DNA of 38,277 bases from Chloroflexota bacterium (GCA_002723415.1 PBOA01000027.1:1-38277), one strand, 5' to 3'. Counted from the stretch's first letter, positions 24,234 through 33,568 are shown. The notes: generated by a model from the sequence alone, not told the origin. A program made the numbers and translations.

Positions 24234-25403
24234 TTAACTTAGTATTTGTTTTAATCGTTCTCCTAGGATTTCCTCCTCGGATTCATTTAATGTATGTACA
24301 TTTATAGCTATAGTTTCTGCGTCTGTTAGTAGTTTTTTTGCATCTATGCTTAAATTTTTTGGATCAGATTCTGCATATACCCATATTCTTGGATTACCTT
24401 CATCAAGTTCTTTAGCAATTTGTTTCGCAGTTTTGCCTATAATTTTTGGTTCAATGTTAACTTTTAATGTTGAACCATAGAATCGTTTGACTTGCAATAC
24501 TTCACTTTTAACTCCATTAATTCCATTAATATAACTTTGAATTGTTTCAATTTTTTTATCATAGCTTAGTAATCTATCTTCGTGATTTAAAGAAAACCAA
24601 GCAGTTAATGCAGATACTACTCCAACAATTTCTTGTCTATCTAATTTCATTGCACGCCCATAAGCTAATCCTCCGTCATGATGATAAGCAATAAATCCTT
24701 GAGATTTTACAGCTTCTATTAAATCCTTTTTACCTGCGACAATACCAGAGGAATGAGGTGCTCCAAAATATTTTGCACCAAAGCATGCTAGGTCGGGTGT
24801 TTGGGCATTATTTTTAAAATAATCTAGCGGATAAATTTGTGAAGCAGAATCTGTGATGACAGGGATATTATGTTTTCGACCAATTTTAACACAATCATTT
24901 AGAGACAACATATTACCTGTAATGTCGGTATTTAATACATATGCAATTGCAGCAGTTTTGTCCCCTATGGAGTTTTGAAGGTCTTCTTTGGTTGTTTTAT
25001 AGCTGTTTCCAAATTCTACTAATTTCCCTCCAGCTAGAGTGAAACATCTGTCGAACCTATATCTTTGTAGATTTTGAATTAATATTTCATTTTTCATATT
25101 AGTAGTATCAGGTAATTTTCCAATTTTATTTTCATCAGTTCCTGCCATACATGCTGCTGTACTTAGAGTTATCGCTGCAGCACAACCAGATGTTATATAT
25201 GCAGACTCTGTGCCTAAAATATTTGCTATATAATCCCCAGATTTATTTAATAGTTCTTGCATTTCAACAAAATGTAAACTGGCTTCTTCCATATCAATTT
25301 GTACTTTTTCGGGTAATAAAGATCCTCCAAGTAGAGTTTGATTTCCTCTGGCATTAATTACATGTTTTATCCCTAAAGTTTCATATATTGTTTTTTTTGA
25401 CAT
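24234..25403 (-). CDS. SelA-like PLP-dependent enzyme
   Basis: The 389-residue protein is a fold-type I PLP enzyme of the SelA/DgaE group. HVINARGNQTLLGGSLLPEKV is the SelA-like start. ITSGCAAAITLSTAACMAG gives the phosphate-binding loop, ITDSASQIYP the Asp that pairs with the pyridine nitrogen (near residue 185), and CFGAKYFGAPHSSG the PLP lysine (residue 211). SelD and SelB are absent nearby and the sequence lacks the tRNA-binding N-terminal extension, so it is more likely a metabolic lyase, such as an amino-acid or amino-sugar ammonia-lyase, than selenocysteine synthase. The frame extends one codon to TTG; GAGGG supports the ATG at 25403. Confidence 0.8.
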   Translation of the reverse strand: MSKKTIYETLGIKHVINARGNQTLLGGSLLPEKVQIDMEEASLHFVEMQELLNKSGDYIANILGTESAYITSGCAAAITLSTAACMAGTDENKIGKLPDTTNMKNEILIQNLQRYRFDRCFTLAGGKLVEFGNSYKTTKEDLQNSIGDKTAAIAYVLNTDITGNMLSLNDCVKIGRKHNIPVITDSASQIYPLDYFKNNAQTPDLACFGAKYFGAPHSSGIVAGKKDLIEAVKSQGFIAYHHDGGLAYGRAMKLDRQEIVGVVSALTAWFSLNHEDRLLSYDKKIETIQSYINGINGVKSEVLQVKRFYGSTLKVNIEPKIIGKTAKQIAKELDEGNPRIWVYAESDPKNLSIDAKKLLTDAETIAINVHTLNESEEEILGERLKQILS

Positions 25404-25437
25404 CAATTCCCTCGATTTTAATTAAAAATTAGTAATA

Positions 25438-25466
25438 TTTGTACCATTGATATGATTTATTTTCAA
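25438..25466 (-). promoter_or_regulatory. Possible promoter for the SelA-like/cupin operon
   Basis: On the minus strand TTGAAA (25466-25461) lies 17 bases before TACAAA (25443-25438). The -10 is a four-of-six match, so this is tentative. Confidence 0.25.
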
Positions 25467-25508
25467 GAATATATATTTGTATTAGTAATATATTATTGAA
25501 AAAATAAT

Positions 25509-25537
25509 TTGAATAATTCTGGCTATTTATATAGAAT
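25509..25537 (+). promoter_or_regulatory. Promoter for dgt and the downstream gene run
   Basis: TTGAAT (25509-25514), a 17-base spacer and TAGAAT (25532-25537) precede the dgt start by about 30 bases. The predicted start near 25544 would give a leader of about 31 nt. Confidence 0.35.
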
Positions 25538-25574
25538 TTATCTATATAACTAAATCTAAAAAAATAAGTAATTT

Positions 25575-26642
25575 ATGAGTGAAAAAAGTATAAGAGCAAC
25601 ATTAGAAGAACGAGAAAATTTATTTTCAAAATATGCATCTAAGTCATATATAAATGTTGGAAGAGATATTCAGGAAGCATCCTGTCTGTTTAGGACTGAA
25701 TACCAGCGTGACAGAGATAGAATATTACATTCAAAGGCATTTCGCAGGCTAAAACATAAGACTCAAGTTTTTATATCTCCTAAAGGCGATCATTTTGTTA
25801 CTAGGCTTACGCATACTTTGGAGGTTTCACAAATTTCTAGAACAATTAGTAGGGCGCTCAATTTAAATGAAGATTTAGCTGAGGCAATATCTTTAGGGCA
25901 TGATTTAGGGCATACTCCATTTGGTCACATAGGGGAAGATGAAATTGATAAAATTTACGCAAATGGTTTTAGGCATAGTTCGCAAAGTGTTAGGATAGTT
26001 GAGAAAATTGAAAAAGATGGTAAAGGTTTGAATTTAACATGGGATGTTAGGCAAGGTATCAAGTTCCATTCAAAACCCAGAGGGGACTTTTTAAGTAAAT
26101 TATCATCTGATAATTTAACACTTGAAGGGCAAATATGTCGATTATCTGATGCCATTGCTTATTTGAATCATGATATTCAGGATGCTTTTAGAGCAAAAAT
26201 TTTAGATATTTCTGACGTTCCTTCTAATATTTTGAAGATATTAGGGGAATCTCATTCCCAGAGAGTAAATAATCTAGTTAAAGATATAGTATTAAATTCT
26301 AAAAAATCTATTGAATATGCTCAAAAATCAGATTCAATTCCTGTAATATCTATGAGTGAAAAGATAAAAGATGTATTTTATGAATTTAGAGAATTTATGT
26401 TTGAAAATGTTTATATACCTGAAGATTTAAGTGAAGAAGGAAGCACTGCGCGTAAAGTAATTAGAGTCTTGTATGAATATCTTAATTTGAATTCTGATTG
26501 CTTACCTATAGAATATACAAGTTGGAATAAAGATAAAAATAGTGTTATTGTAGATTATATTGCTGGCATGACCGATAATTATGCTATTCAATTTGCTGAA
26601 AGAATTGAACCTGGAATTGCTAAATCATTAATTAGGACCTAG
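25575..26642 (+). CDS. dgt: dGTPase-like HD-domain triphosphohydrolase
   Basis: The 355-residue HD-domain enzyme hydrolyses dGTP or other dNTPs to deoxynucleoside and triphosphate, tuning dNTP pools. TEYQRDRDRILHSKAFRRLKHKTQVF (41-66) is diagnostic for the dGTPase-like family. Metal ligands are H80 in RLTHTLEVSQ, H109-D110 in LGHDLGHTPFGH, and a later Asp in LSDAIAYLNHD. The length fits the shorter bacterial type rather than E. coli Dgt (about 505). Two small genes, dnaG and rpoD follow on the same strand; dgt next to dnaG is also known in actinobacteria, consistent with a replication role. Confidence 0.9.
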   Translation: MSEKSIRATLEERENLFSKYASKSYINVGRDIQEASCLFRTEYQRDRDRILHSKAFRRLKHKTQVFISPKGDHFVTRLTHTLEVSQISRTISRALNLNEDLAEAISLGHDLGHTPFGHIGEDEIDKIYANGFRHSSQSVRIVEKIEKDGKGLNLTWDVRQGIKFHSKPRGDFLSKLSSDNLTLEGQICRLSDAIAYLNHDIQDAFRAKILDISDVPSNILKILGESHSQRVNNLVKDIVLNSKKSIEYAQKSDSIPVISMSEKIKDVFYEFREFMFENVYIPEDLSEEGSTARKVIRVLYEYLNLNSDCLPIEYTSWNKDKNSVIVDYIAGMTDNYAIQFAERIEPGIAKSLIRT

Positions 26643-26644
26643 AT

Positions 26645-26896
26645 TTGAATATAAAAGATAAAATTCGCTTAAGAAAAGTCAAAATTAATATATTATTAAT
26701 TCAAGAACATTTAGAATCTATGCAAAGAGATCCTTATGGGCTTGAATTTGCAGCTTGGCATAAAGAAGTTGACACTATTTGGAAATATATATTTAAGCAA
26801 ATAAACCAGATGAAATTAGATGTTCAAAAAAATGCATTAGAATACATCAGAGAACCCTGGACATCTTATGCATCACATTATGTGTTTTCACGATGA
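26645..26896 (+). CDS. Small unrecognised protein between dgt and dnaG (1)
   Basis: The 83-residue basic, helical protein has no membrane segment or known motif. It opens with TTG (AGGA upstream) just after the dgt stop, and its last bases overlap the next start (ATGA at 26893-26896). Tight packing in a conserved-type replication operon supports a real gene. No function is proposed. Confidence 0.65.
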   Translation: MNIKDKIRLRKVKINILLIQEHLESMQRDPYGLEFAAWHKEVDTIWKYIFKQINQMKLDVQKNALEYIREPWTSYASHYVFSR

Positions 26897-27246
26897 GTAA
26901 TATTGAACATAATTTGGAGTTGCAACCTGGATTAACTAAGCCTAGGCAAGTTGCAGAACTTGCTCATAAGATCTTAGTGAAATTTAAAGAAATGGAATTG
27001 CCCGATCACCTTGACGATGAATTAGGGGTATTATGTACGGATCTTGCTGATTTTTGGAGCGCATCTAAAGATTTAGAAAGTAAATTGCAAATACTACTAA
27101 ATCAAGAGCATAAATGGGATTCTATTGGAGAGATTTTAGTTGATTTAAGAATTATAGTTGATCACTTAGAAAGACATGTTAAAAGTGTTAAAAGGCCAAT
27201 TAACACTATTACAAGTTTTTCGTATTATCAATCTGAAAAAAAATAG
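26893..27246 (+). CDS. Small unrecognised protein between dgt and dnaG (2)
   Basis: The 117-residue, mostly helical acidic protein contains several Leu/Glu/Asp helices (ELAHKILVKFKEMELPDHLD, later IGEILVDLRIIVDHLERHV). It has no signal or membrane segment. The start overlaps the previous stop by four bases, a translational-coupling arrangement, and dnaG begins 49 bases downstream. I do not recognise it. With the 83-residue protein it may form a pair linked to primase or dNTP control, but this is speculation. Confidence 0.65.
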   Translation: MSNIEHNLELQPGLTKPRQVAELAHKILVKFKEMELPDHLDDELGVLCTDLADFWSASKDLESKLQILLNQEHKWDSIGEILVDLRIIVDHLERHVKSVKRPINTITSFSYYQSEKK

Positions 27247-27295
27247 ATCTTAAGGTTTAATTATAAACGGTTGAGAATTTTATTAGGTATTAAAT

Positions 27296-29062
27296 ATGAG
27301 TGTGATAGAAGAAATCAGAACTAAAGCAGATATTATAGACATTGTTTCTAGTTATATTTCTCTTAATCAGTCAGGAAAATATTTTAAGTCTATTTGCCCG
27401 TTTCATTCTGAAAAAACTCCTTCATTTATAGTTAATCCCGATCGACAGTCTTGGCATTGCTTTGGTGCTTGCGGAACTGGAGGAGATGTTTTTTCATTTG
27501 TTATGAGAATTGAATCCATAGGTTTTGGTGAGTCAATAAAATTTCTTGCAAATAAGACAGGAGTAAAACTAAAAGAGAAAGATAACGATTTAAAATTTAA
27601 AGAACTGTATGAAGCAAATTTGATAGCATTACGATTTTTTCAGGATAATTTAAATTCTAAAAATGCTAAATATGCAAATGAATATTTGGTGAAAAGAGGT
27701 ATAGATACTGAAACTGCAAGAATGTTTAATCTTGGGTTAAGCTCGGGTGACTTATTGTCATATTTAAAAACAAATGGTGTTAAAGAAAATACAGCTGAAT
27801 CTGTAGGATTAATAAAGAAATTTGATTCGGGTTATAGAGATTTTTTTAAGGGTAGGTTAATGTTCCCAATTCATGATTGGAAGGGCAATGTAATAGGGTT
27901 TGGTGCAAGGTCTTTAGATGATTCAATACCAAAATATGTAAATACCCCTGCAACTTCTTTATTTGATAAAAAATCTATATTGTATGGACTGAATTTAGCT
28001 CATGGGAGCATTAAGAAATCAAAAAAAGCAATAATTGTTGAAGGTTATATGGATGTTATTGCTGCCCACCAAAAAGGATACTCTAATGTAGTTGCTTCTA
28101 TGGGGACAGCTATTACTAAACAGCAAGTAGGAGCTTTAAAATTTATTGGAAATGAATTTATTTTAGCTTTAGATGCTGATTTTGCTGGACAAGAAGCAAC
28201 TTTAAGAAGTTTAGATTCAGCATGGGAATTAATAGGGAATTCTCAATCTTTGAATAAAAAATCTTTTTCAAATGGCAATAATACTCCTTTTAGTTTGAAA
28301 ATTGCTGAAGTACCACAAGGTCAAGATCCAGATGAATTGATTCGTAAAGATTTTAAAAAATGGGAATTTATTATTGATAATTCAGAACCATTGATTGATT
28401 ATTTAATTCGTATTTTATCTTTAAAGATTGATATAAAATCTGGAGAAGGGAAAATGCAATTAGTTAAAAATGTTTTTCCTTTGGTCACATCAATTGATAA
28501 TTTTTTTGACCAGGATAAATATATAAGAATATTATCTAAGAAATTAGAAGTTAGTGAAAGTTCAGTTAGATCTAGTTTTTCGAGTTTAAAAAATAATAAT
28601 AATGATTATCGAAAGAAAGGTGATTTACATTTAATTTCAAATTTAAACCCAAAAATTGAGGGACAATTAGAGAAATATGTATTATGCTTATTATTAGATA
28701 ATCCTGAATTTAAAGAGGATATATTAGAATATTCTCCAGAAAATTTTTCAAATAGTGAATATAAAGAAATATTTATAAGGTGGCGTAATTCTCCAAATAT
28801 TGATCAATTAAATAATAATTTAGATGGATATTTAACCAATTTATTAAATGAATTGTTATCTAATAAACCTGTTTCACTAGATATGAAACAAAAAAAACAT
28901 GCTTTATTCGAATGTTTAAATAGGTTAGAAAGGGATCATTTACTTGAATTACAAAAGGAAATTTTGTCAACTAAGCATGAAAAAATTCCTCCGCCTAGAG
29001 ATTTGGAAGATAAAATAATTGAATTAAATAAATTGATTAAAAAATCTTTTTTAAAAAGATGA
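27296..29062 (+). CDS. dnaG: DNA primase DnaG
   Basis: The 588-residue primase makes RNA primers for DNA replication. The N-terminal CHC2 zinc finger is C34-x-x-H37 followed by C55-x3-C59 (CPFHSEKTPSF and HCFGACGTGGD), one residue longer between the last cysteines than in E. coli. The TOPRIM catalytic core has E248 in IVEGYMDVIAA and D292/D294 in ALDADFAGQEA. The C-terminal region (about 440-588) is the DnaB-binding helical domain, weakly conserved. Length is normal. The ribosome site (TAGGTA) is weak. Downstream rpoD follows after 30 bases, as in the classic macromolecular synthesis operon but without rpsU. Confidence 0.95.
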   Translation: MSVIEEIRTKADIIDIVSSYISLNQSGKYFKSICPFHSEKTPSFIVNPDRQSWHCFGACGTGGDVFSFVMRIESIGFGESIKFLANKTGVKLKEKDNDLKFKELYEANLIALRFFQDNLNSKNAKYANEYLVKRGIDTETARMFNLGLSSGDLLSYLKTNGVKENTAESVGLIKKFDSGYRDFFKGRLMFPIHDWKGNVIGFGARSLDDSIPKYVNTPATSLFDKKSILYGLNLAHGSIKKSKKAIIVEGYMDVIAAHQKGYSNVVASMGTAITKQQVGALKFIGNEFILALDADFAGQEATLRSLDSAWELIGNSQSLNKKSFSNGNNTPFSLKIAEVPQGQDPDELIRKDFKKWEFIIDNSEPLIDYLIRILSLKIDIKSGEGKMQLVKNVFPLVTSIDNFFDQDKYIRILSKKLEVSESSVRSSFSSLKNNNNDYRKKGDLHLISNLNPKIEGQLEKYVLCLLLDNPEFKEDILEYSPENFSNSEYKEIFIRWRNSPNIDQLNNNLDGYLTNLLNELLSNKPVSLDMKQKKHALFECLNRLERDHLLELQKEILSTKHEKIPPPRDLEDKIIELNKLIKKSFLKR

Positions 29063-29092
29063 TTTGATTTTATAAAATAAGTAGAGGGTGAA

Positions 29093-30589
29093 ATGAAAAT
29101 CAGTGATAATGATCCAGATAATTCTGATGTTTATGAAGAGAATTTAGATAGTTCAAATAATTCTAAAGATATTATTGGGTTAGCAAATAATGTACTTGAT
29201 AAAGATGGTGTAAGGTATTCTCAGAATAATGAAAATGAAGATGATTTTGAGGATGAATTAGAAGAAAAAGCTGAAGGATGGATTGAAGCACTTGAAAATT
29301 CTGATATTATAGATGATCCAGTTAGGATGTATTTAAGAGAAATTGGAAGAGTAGGTTTATTAAAAGCTGCTCAAGAGAGCTCTTTAGCAATGGATTTAGA
29401 GAGTTTAAGGTTCTTAGAAAGACTTGATAAAGAGTATTCTGATTCTGAAAATCAAACAGTAAGATCCTGGAGGTATATTAAAGATGCCTTGAATTATTTG
29501 GTTGGTAATGGTGAATTATTGGATGCGATTGGTAAAAGTGCCCAGATTGATAGAGAATCATGGGGTTTAAAAGATTTATTTGTTAAATCCTCTGAGATTA
29601 GAATTGCGGTTGATTCTGAATTGCCTGAGGAGAAATTAAATTTTTTATCAGAAATATTAAATATAGAGCCTCAGGATATTGCATCAAAAGTTAAAGAATT
29701 GGCTTTAAATGTTCGTATTATACCTATGGATATAGAAGAATTGTTAGCAAAAATTGATACATTGGAAGCTTTAGATATTGCTTTAAAAGATAAAGAATTT
29801 GTCAAAAATCTAGAATCTTTGGAATTTGTATTTCATTCATACCTTTATAAAGTACGAGATGCCGGCCAAGATGCTCAATCTCATCTTGCTGAAGCAAATT
29901 TAAGGTTGGTTGTTAGCGTTGCTAAGAAATATATTGGAAGAGGTATGACTTTGTTAGATTTAATTCAAGAAGGTAATATAGGATTAATACGTGCTGTAGA
30001 AAAATTTGATTATAGAAAAGGTTATAAATTTAGTACTTATGCAACTTGGTGGATTAGGCAGGCAATTACTCGAGCAATAGCTGATCAGGCTAGGACTATA
30101 AGAATACCTGTACATATGGTTGAAACTATCAACAAGTTATTAAGGGTAACTAGAAGGCTCGTTCAAGAATATGGAAGAGAACCTACTAGTGAAGAGATAG
30201 GTGAAGGGATGGAAGTAGTACCCGAAAAAGTAAGAGAAATATTAAAGATATCACAAGAACCTGTTTCACTTGAAACTCCTATTGGAGAAGAAGAAGATAG
30301 TCATTTAGGAGATTTTATTGAAGATAGATCAGCTTTAGCTCCTGCAGAAGCTGCTTCTTATCAATTGTTAAAAGAGCAAGTTGAAGATGTGCTAGAAACT
30401 CTTAGTGAAAGAGAGGCAAGAGTTTTACAGCTTCGTTTTGGATTAGAAGATGGCAGAGGACGTACATTAGAAGAAGTAGGAAGAGAATTCGGAGTTACTA
30501 GAGAGAGAATAAGGCAAATTGAAGCAAAAGCACTTAGAAAATTAAGACATCCTAGTAGGTCAAAAAAATTAAGGGATTTCTTAGAATAA
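29093..30589 (+). CDS. rpoD: Vegetative RNA polymerase sigma factor RpoD
   Basis: The 498-residue primary sigma-70 factor directs RNA polymerase to -35/-10 promoters. Region 1.2 is [17 protein letters not shown] (about 74-90). A poorly conserved insert of about 165 residues follows (100-265). Region 2 is [19 protein letters not shown] with [15 protein letters not shown] (265-336), region 3 is HMVETINKL to EDRSALAP (341-418), and region 4 is the helix-turn-helix [29 protein letters not shown] (459-487). The acidic N-terminus (1-70) lacks a typical region 1.1. GAGGGTG precedes the ATG. It is probably the organism's housekeeping sigma; the promoters I list match its expected consensus. Confidence 0.95.
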   Translation: MKISDNDPDNSDVYEENLDSSNNSKDIIGLANNVLDKDGVRYSQNNENEDDFEDELEEKAEGWIEALENSDIIDDPVRMYLREIGRVGLLKAAQESSLAMDLESLRFLERLDKEYSDSENQTVRSWRYIKDALNYLVGNGELLDAIGKSAQIDRESWGLKDLFVKSSEIRIAVDSELPEEKLNFLSEILNIEPQDIASKVKELALNVRIIPMDIEELLAKIDTLEALDIALKDKEFVKNLESLEFVFHSYLYKVRDAGQDAQSHLAEANLRLVVSVAKKYIGRGMTLLDLIQEGNIGLIRAVEKFDYRKGYKFSTYATWWIRQAITRAIADQARTIRIPVHMVETINKLLRVTRRLVQEYGREPTSEEIGEGMEVVPEKVREILKISQEPVSLETPIGEEEDSHLGDFIEDRSALAPAEAASYQLLKEQVEDVLETLSEREARVLQLRFGLEDGRGRTLEEVGREFGVTRERIRQIEAKALRKLRHPSRSKKLRDFLE

Positions 30590-30629
30590 AAATATCTAGC
30601 GTGAGTCTCATTAATAAAGTTGATGGATT

Positions 30630-31085
30630 ATGAATAAAATATGGTACTCGTGGGAAGAGATGCGAAGGGATGTAAACTCGCTTTGCAGAGAAATATTACT
30701 GGATAAGTTTGATCCCGATGTGGTTGTAGGATTGTCAAGAGGAGGTCTTATCCCTGGCGTTATGATGTCTCATTGGATGAAAAAACCATTTAACCCTGTT
30801 AAAGCAGCCCTGCGTGATTATCCAGAGTGGGAAACATATCTACCACGCAAATCAGATAAACAAGTTCTAATTGTAGATGATGTATGTGATTCTGGTGAAA
30901 CCTTCCATAAAATTTCAAAATACATTATAGAGAGAGCTAACGAAGTAGATGTTAGATATGCTGTCCTCTATTGGAATAATGAGTGTAATTTTAAGCCACA
31001 TTATTATGTCAACGAAATAGCTAAAGACTCCACAAAAACTTGGATACATTTTCCGTGGGAGTCTTGGTGGAATACTCCAATATGA
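30630..31085 (+). CDS. Phosphoribosyltransferase (xanthine-guanine type)
   Basis: The 151-residue protein is a type I phosphoribosyltransferase. VVVGLSRGGLIPGVMMSHWM is the pyrophosphate-binding segment, and QVLIVDDVCDSGETF (about 86-100) the PRPP motif with the D-D pair. It resembles bacterial Gpt-like enzymes that convert xanthine, guanine or hypoxanthine to nucleotides. Length is slightly above Gpt (152 in E. coli). The stop overlaps the ATG of the DUF362 gene (ATGA at 31082), so the two are coupled. The base it uses is not certain. Confidence 0.83.
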   Translation: MNKIWYSWEEMRRDVNSLCREILLDKFDPDVVVGLSRGGLIPGVMMSHWMKKPFNPVKAALRDYPEWETYLPRKSDKQVLIVDDVCDSGETFHKISKYIIERANEVDVRYAVLYWNNECNFKPHYYVNEIAKDSTKTWIHFPWESWWNTPI

Positions 31086-32152
31086 AATCAAAAGTAGCAG
31101 TACTATTTACTTCACCAGAATCTGTTAAACAAGATATATCAAAAGCTATGGAAATGGCTGGTTATAAAGAATATCTTAATAAAAATGTTGGCACTATTTT
31201 AAAAATCAATATTTCATGGCAATATTATTATCCTGCTTGTTCAACTACTCCATGGCAACTTGACGGTGTAATTGAAACTTTAAAGGCGGATAATTTCTCT
31301 AAAATTATACCCACTCATAATGGGACTGTTGTAGTTGATGCTAAAGAGGGTGCAATAAATAATAAGCATGTAAATGTAGAAAAAAAACATAAAATAGATT
31401 CAGTTTACCTTGAAGAAGCTGATTGGATTGAATATAAACCAAATTCTAAAATGATGGTTTTAGATGAGGTCTACCCTGAAGGGTTTAGTATTCCGAAGAT
31501 TTTAATTGGAAAAAATATTATCCATTTGCCAACAGTTAAAACACATGTTTTTACTAATTTAACTGGAGCAATGAAAAATGCTTTTGGAGGTTTATTAAAC
31601 CATAAAAGGCATTGGACACATTCTGTAATTCACGAGACACTTGTAGATTTATTAAAAATTCAAAAAGAAATACATCCTGGTATATTTGCAGTTTCAGATG
31701 GGACATTGGCTGGTGACGGGCCTGGTCCCAGAGCAATGCGTTGGCACCAGAAGAATGTGATTTTAGCAAGCCAAGATCAGGTAGCTATTGATGCAGTAGC
31801 AGCAAAACTTATGGGATTTGATCCTCTGAAGGTTAAATTTATTTATTTGGCAAATCAATTAGGCCTTGGTTGTGGAGATGTTAATAATATTGAAATAGTA
31901 GGTGATAAAATTGAAGGGATTAACTGGAAATTTAGCCATATTGAAAATACTTTTGCTAGTAAAATGCAAAAATTGATTTACTGGGGTCCATTGAAGCCTT
32001 TAGAAAAATTATTACTTAGAACTCCTTTGGTACCTTGGTCATATTTTGCATCAAATATTTACCATAACGAATATTGGTTGAGGTTTATAGGAAAAAAGAG
32101 AATTAATGAAGCTTTAAAAACTCCTTGGGGAAAGCTTTTTCAAGAATACTAA
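31082..32152 (+). CDS. DUF362 domain protein
   Basis: The 356-residue protein matches the DUF362 family: VGTILKINISWQYYYPACSTTPWQL at the start, LPTVKTHVFTNLTGAMKNAFGG in the middle, and VSDGTLAGDGPGP and SQDQVAIDAVAAKLMGFDP later. Many DUF362 proteins carry a ferredoxin domain; here no 4Fe-4S motif is visible. The open frame extends upstream 14 codons to an ATG at 31040, but that overlaps the previous gene; the ATG at 31082 overlaps its stop by four bases and is the better start. The biochemical role is not known. Confidence 0.82.
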   Translation: MKSKVAVLFTSPESVKQDISKAMEMAGYKEYLNKNVGTILKINISWQYYYPACSTTPWQLDGVIETLKADNFSKIIPTHNGTVVVDAKEGAINNKHVNVEKKHKIDSVYLEEADWIEYKPNSKMMVLDEVYPEGFSIPKILIGKNIIHLPTVKTHVFTNLTGAMKNAFGGLLNHKRHWTHSVIHETLVDLLKIQKEIHPGIFAVSDGTLAGDGPGPRAMRWHQKNVILASQDQVAIDAVAAKLMGFDPLKVKFIYLANQLGLGCGDVNNIEIVGDKIEGINWKFSHIENTFASKMQKLIYWGPLKPLEKLLLRTPLVPWSYFASNIYHNEYWLRFIGKKRINEALKTPWGKLFQEY

Positions 32153-32170
32153 TTCTTTTTATTAATTTAT

Positions 32171-33562
32171 ATGGAAAATAAACTAAAATTTTGTACAGCA
32201 TGTCACACTGTTAATCCTAGTGATGCTAATAAATGTCGTGAATGTAGGTCTAATTTAACTTTAGATAATTATGAATCTGTTAGAGATTTAAAGTCACAAA
32301 GAATAAAAATCCTTAAATATAGTAAAGTAATTTGGTTTTTATTTATATTTGCTTTGTTATTACTTATATTTGGACGATGTGCTTATAAGAGGTATAGCCC
32401 TAATTTTTTAATAGATAAACCTTTATCAAGTATATCTGTTTTAACTACCAGCAATAATTGGCCTATGTATCATCGTGATTTGAGTCACAGTGCTTCGGTT
32501 ATAAGTAATTCAGAGATTCCTAAAGGAATTTTAAAATGGAAATATTTTGCTGATTCTAAGATTTTTTCGAGTCCAGTTATAGAAGGGAAAAATTTATATG
32601 TATCTACATGGGATGGGCGAATATTATCACTTAATATAGATAATGGTAAACTAAATTGGGAAAAAAATTTAGAATCCCCAATATATTCAACAATATCTAT
32701 TGTAGATAATCAGTTAATTATAGGTTTAAATTTAGGAAAAATTATTTCTATTAATAAATCAGATGGAAGTTTAATATGGCAATATGATTTAGGCGGTACA
32801 GTATTATCATCCCCTGCAGTTTCGAACGGAGTAGTCTATATTGGATCAGGCAATGGTTTATTGTATGCGATTGATGTAGTTAATGGACATAAATTATGGA
32901 CTTTTGATACTGGAGGATGGATTAGTTCATCTCCTGCAGTATCAAAAGATGTAGTTGGGATTATTTCTTATAATCATGGTTTATATATTTTGGATAAAAA
33001 TACTGGAAGAAAGAAATTTACTTTTAGAATTGATGGAGAGCCTTCAGGATCTGCAGTCTTTGGAGAAGATTTAGTATTTGTGCCTAATCCTTCAGGAGGA
33101 ATTAAAGCAGTTGACTGGAATTCTATTAATCTACCTGGAGATGATTTTATTTTAAGGTTTAAATCTCAATTATTTCTTTTAGGGTTAACTAATTCTATTC
33201 CTCATCAAAGAGGTTTTGTATGGGCTGCAAGTGGTGGTGGTGGGTATTATACAACTCCAGCATTATATGAAAATAAAGTGTATGCTGCAGGGTATTCAGG
33301 TAACTTAATTAAAGTAGATGAAAAAACAGGGAATAAGGATTGGGAGTATTCTATGAAAACCTTGAATCTTAGCTCGCCTTTAATTGCTGGTAGGGTTGTA
33401 TATATTGGTGATGCTAGCGGAGGTCTACATGCAGTTGATATAAATAATGGAAAAAATATTTGGGTATTTAACACTGATGGACAAATTAAAGCTAGTCCAT
33501 CTTATTCTGAAGGAATAGTATATCTAACATCTGAAGATGGGTATTTATATGCTATAAAATAA
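32171..33562 (+). CDS. Membrane-anchored PQQ-like beta-propeller with N-terminal zinc ribbon
   Basis: The 463-residue protein has a zinc ribbon (C8-x-x-C11 and C22-x-x-C25), a single helix at about 52-68, and an external domain from about 80. That domain repeats blade motifs such as SSPVIEGKNLYVSTWDGRIL, SSPAVSNGVVYIGSGNGLLY and SSPLIAGRVVYIGDASGGLH, each with the W/A-x-D-G-x-L-type end of PQQ/BamB-like propellers. The zinc ribbon side should be cytoplasmic and the propeller outside. It has no conserved PQQ-dehydrogenase ligands that I see, so a binding or scaffold role is likelier. No ribosome site; it follows DUF362 by 18 bases. Confidence 0.82.
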   Translation: MENKLKFCTACHTVNPSDANKCRECRSNLTLDNYESVRDLKSQRIKILKYSKVIWFLFIFALLLLIFGRCAYKRYSPNFLIDKPLSSISVLTTSNNWPMYHRDLSHSASVISNSEIPKGILKWKYFADSKIFSSPVIEGKNLYVSTWDGRILSLNIDNGKLNWEKNLESPIYSTISIVDNQLIIGLNLGKIISINKSDGSLIWQYDLGGTVLSSPAVSNGVVYIGSGNGLLYAIDVVNGHKLWTFDTGGWISSSPAVSKDVVGIISYNHGLYILDKNTGRKKFTFRIDGEPSGSAVFGEDLVFVPNPSGGIKAVDWNSINLPGDDFILRFKSQLFLLGLTNSIPHQRGFVWAASGGGGYYTTPALYENKVYAAGYSGNLIKVDEKTGNKDWEYSMKTLNLSSPLIAGRVVYIGDASGGLHAVDINNGKNIWVFNTDGQIKASPSYSEGIVYLTSEDGYLYAIK

Positions 33563-33568
33563 TTAATT

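Noticed and set aside
24234..25403. Selenocysteine synthase and a possible selenoprotein locus
   Set aside because: No selB, selD or tRNA-Sec in the window, and the N-terminal tRNA-binding part is missing.
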